From an uncultured Saprospiraceae bacterium (GTDB lineage Bacteria > Bacteroidota > Bacteroidia > Chitinophagales > Saprospiraceae): a stretch of 41,919 bases of DNA. This document shows positions 41,651-41,919 of the stretch, piece by piece. The number at the start of each line of letters is the position of its first letter. Position 1 is the first letter of the stretch. The position numbers were made by a program, and so were the translations under genes. Location: positions 1-41,919 of the forward strand of contig CALJVJ010000129.1 of NCBI GenBank assembly GCA_937974625.1, in the 5' to 3' direction. Below the pieces are notes generated by a model that saw nothing but the letters and a program-made list of their open reading frames with translations, was not told the DNA's origin and ran no database searches.

Positions 41651-41919
41651 CTACTCTTTTTTTCCTAAATTTTCTTCCTGTTGTAATTCCTTCAATTTTT
41701 CTATTGCTCGTTCATTCTTATCATCAAGTAGGACTACTTTTTTATAATTTTCTATAGCCAATTTAGGTTTTCCAACAGCAATATATCCTTCAGCAAGACT
41801 ATCAAATACATTCGCATTTTTAGGAAAAGCTAAAGCATTTATTTCGAAAATAGCAATTGCTGCGTCTTTTTGGTCTGTACTTAATAGGACATATCCGTAT
41901 GTATTTAATTCATACGAAC
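41651..41919 (-). CDS. 3' end of a gene with a C-terminal tetratricopeptide tail (partial)
   Basis: The last 89 codons of a gene are visible, running off the right edge of the window. The translated end reads YELNTYGYVLLSTDQKDAAI, then NVFDSLAEGYIAVGKPKLAI and YKKVVLLDDKNERA, before a basic tail and TAG at 41651-41653. Two tetratricopeptide units are evident. The pattern N-x-x-GY-x-LL, FDSLAE-Y, A-x-x-NYKK is common at the C-terminus of Bacteroidetes serine hydrolases (beta-lactamase-related) and similar enzymes. The catalytic part is outside the window, so the product cannot be named. Confidence 0.75.
   Translation of the reverse strand, partial: SYELNTYGYVLLSTDQKDAAIAIFEINALAFPKNANVFDSLAEGYIAVGKPKLAIENYKKVVLLDDKNERAIEKLKELQQEENLGKKE

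Overview
The window is AT-rich chromosomal DNA from a member of the Bacteroidota, most likely a Saprospiraceae-like organism. This rests on two secreted proteins with Por/type IX secretion (T9SS) sorting domains (one gliding-motility/CHU_C type B, one type A), SprB-type repeats, a NagB-LmbE fusion of the kind known from Bacteroidetes, the large Bacteroidetes-type signal peptidase I, and several promoters matching the Bacteroidetes pattern TTTG/TTG-N19-TAnnTTTG. Few start codons have a visible Shine-Dalgarno sequence, also usual in this phylum. No tRNA, rRNA or CRISPR array was recognised.

Layout. 1-252 is a leader with unusually dense RNA structure ahead of rimM. 876-3769 (minus) is an overlapping pair, a ROK sugar kinase and a glucosamine-6-phosphate deaminase fused to a LmbE/PIG-L deacetylase, which together could take GlcNAc to fructose-6-phosphate. 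4045-5925 carries a GNAT acetyltransferase and a class V aminotransferase. 6011-8928 (minus) holds an orphan LytTR response regulator and a helical-repeat protein, separated by a long imperfect inverted repeat. 9193-11227 is a short-form 2-isopropylmalate synthase with a near-perfect promoter, convergent with a voltage-gated K+ channel. 11566-13161 is a T9SS type B secreted protein. 13295-21052 (minus) is a DNA-transaction block: topoisomerase I, an unrecognised 607-aa protein, and a SNF2-family helicase.

21359-26883 (plus) holds a histidine phosphatase, then an acyl-CoA (methylcrotonyl-CoA-like) carboxylase whose beta and alpha genes flank two small membrane-protein genes. YchF follows on the minus strand. 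28560-31886 encodes a 1108-aa secreted protein with eleven SprB-like repeats. From 32022 to the end all genes are on the minus strand: a secreted hypothetical, a sodium:solute symporter gene disrupted by a complete single-ORF IS66-family element (15-bp terminal repeats, 8-bp target duplication), a polysaccharide flippase, a glycerophosphodiester phosphodiesterase, signal peptidase I, and the 3' end of a TPR-tailed gene cut by the window edge.

Most transcription units are short and separated by clear, often bidirectional, hairpin terminators. The intergenic spaces are rich in nested palindromic elements. The best leads for something undescribed are the SNF2/607-aa pair with a 30-position hairpin between the genes, a promoterless-looking plus-strand terminator and upstream hairpin that suggest a small RNA near 41495-41622, and the structured leader before rimM. 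The IS66 interruption is the most firmly supported finding. All functional statements come from reading motifs by eye; no database search was run.
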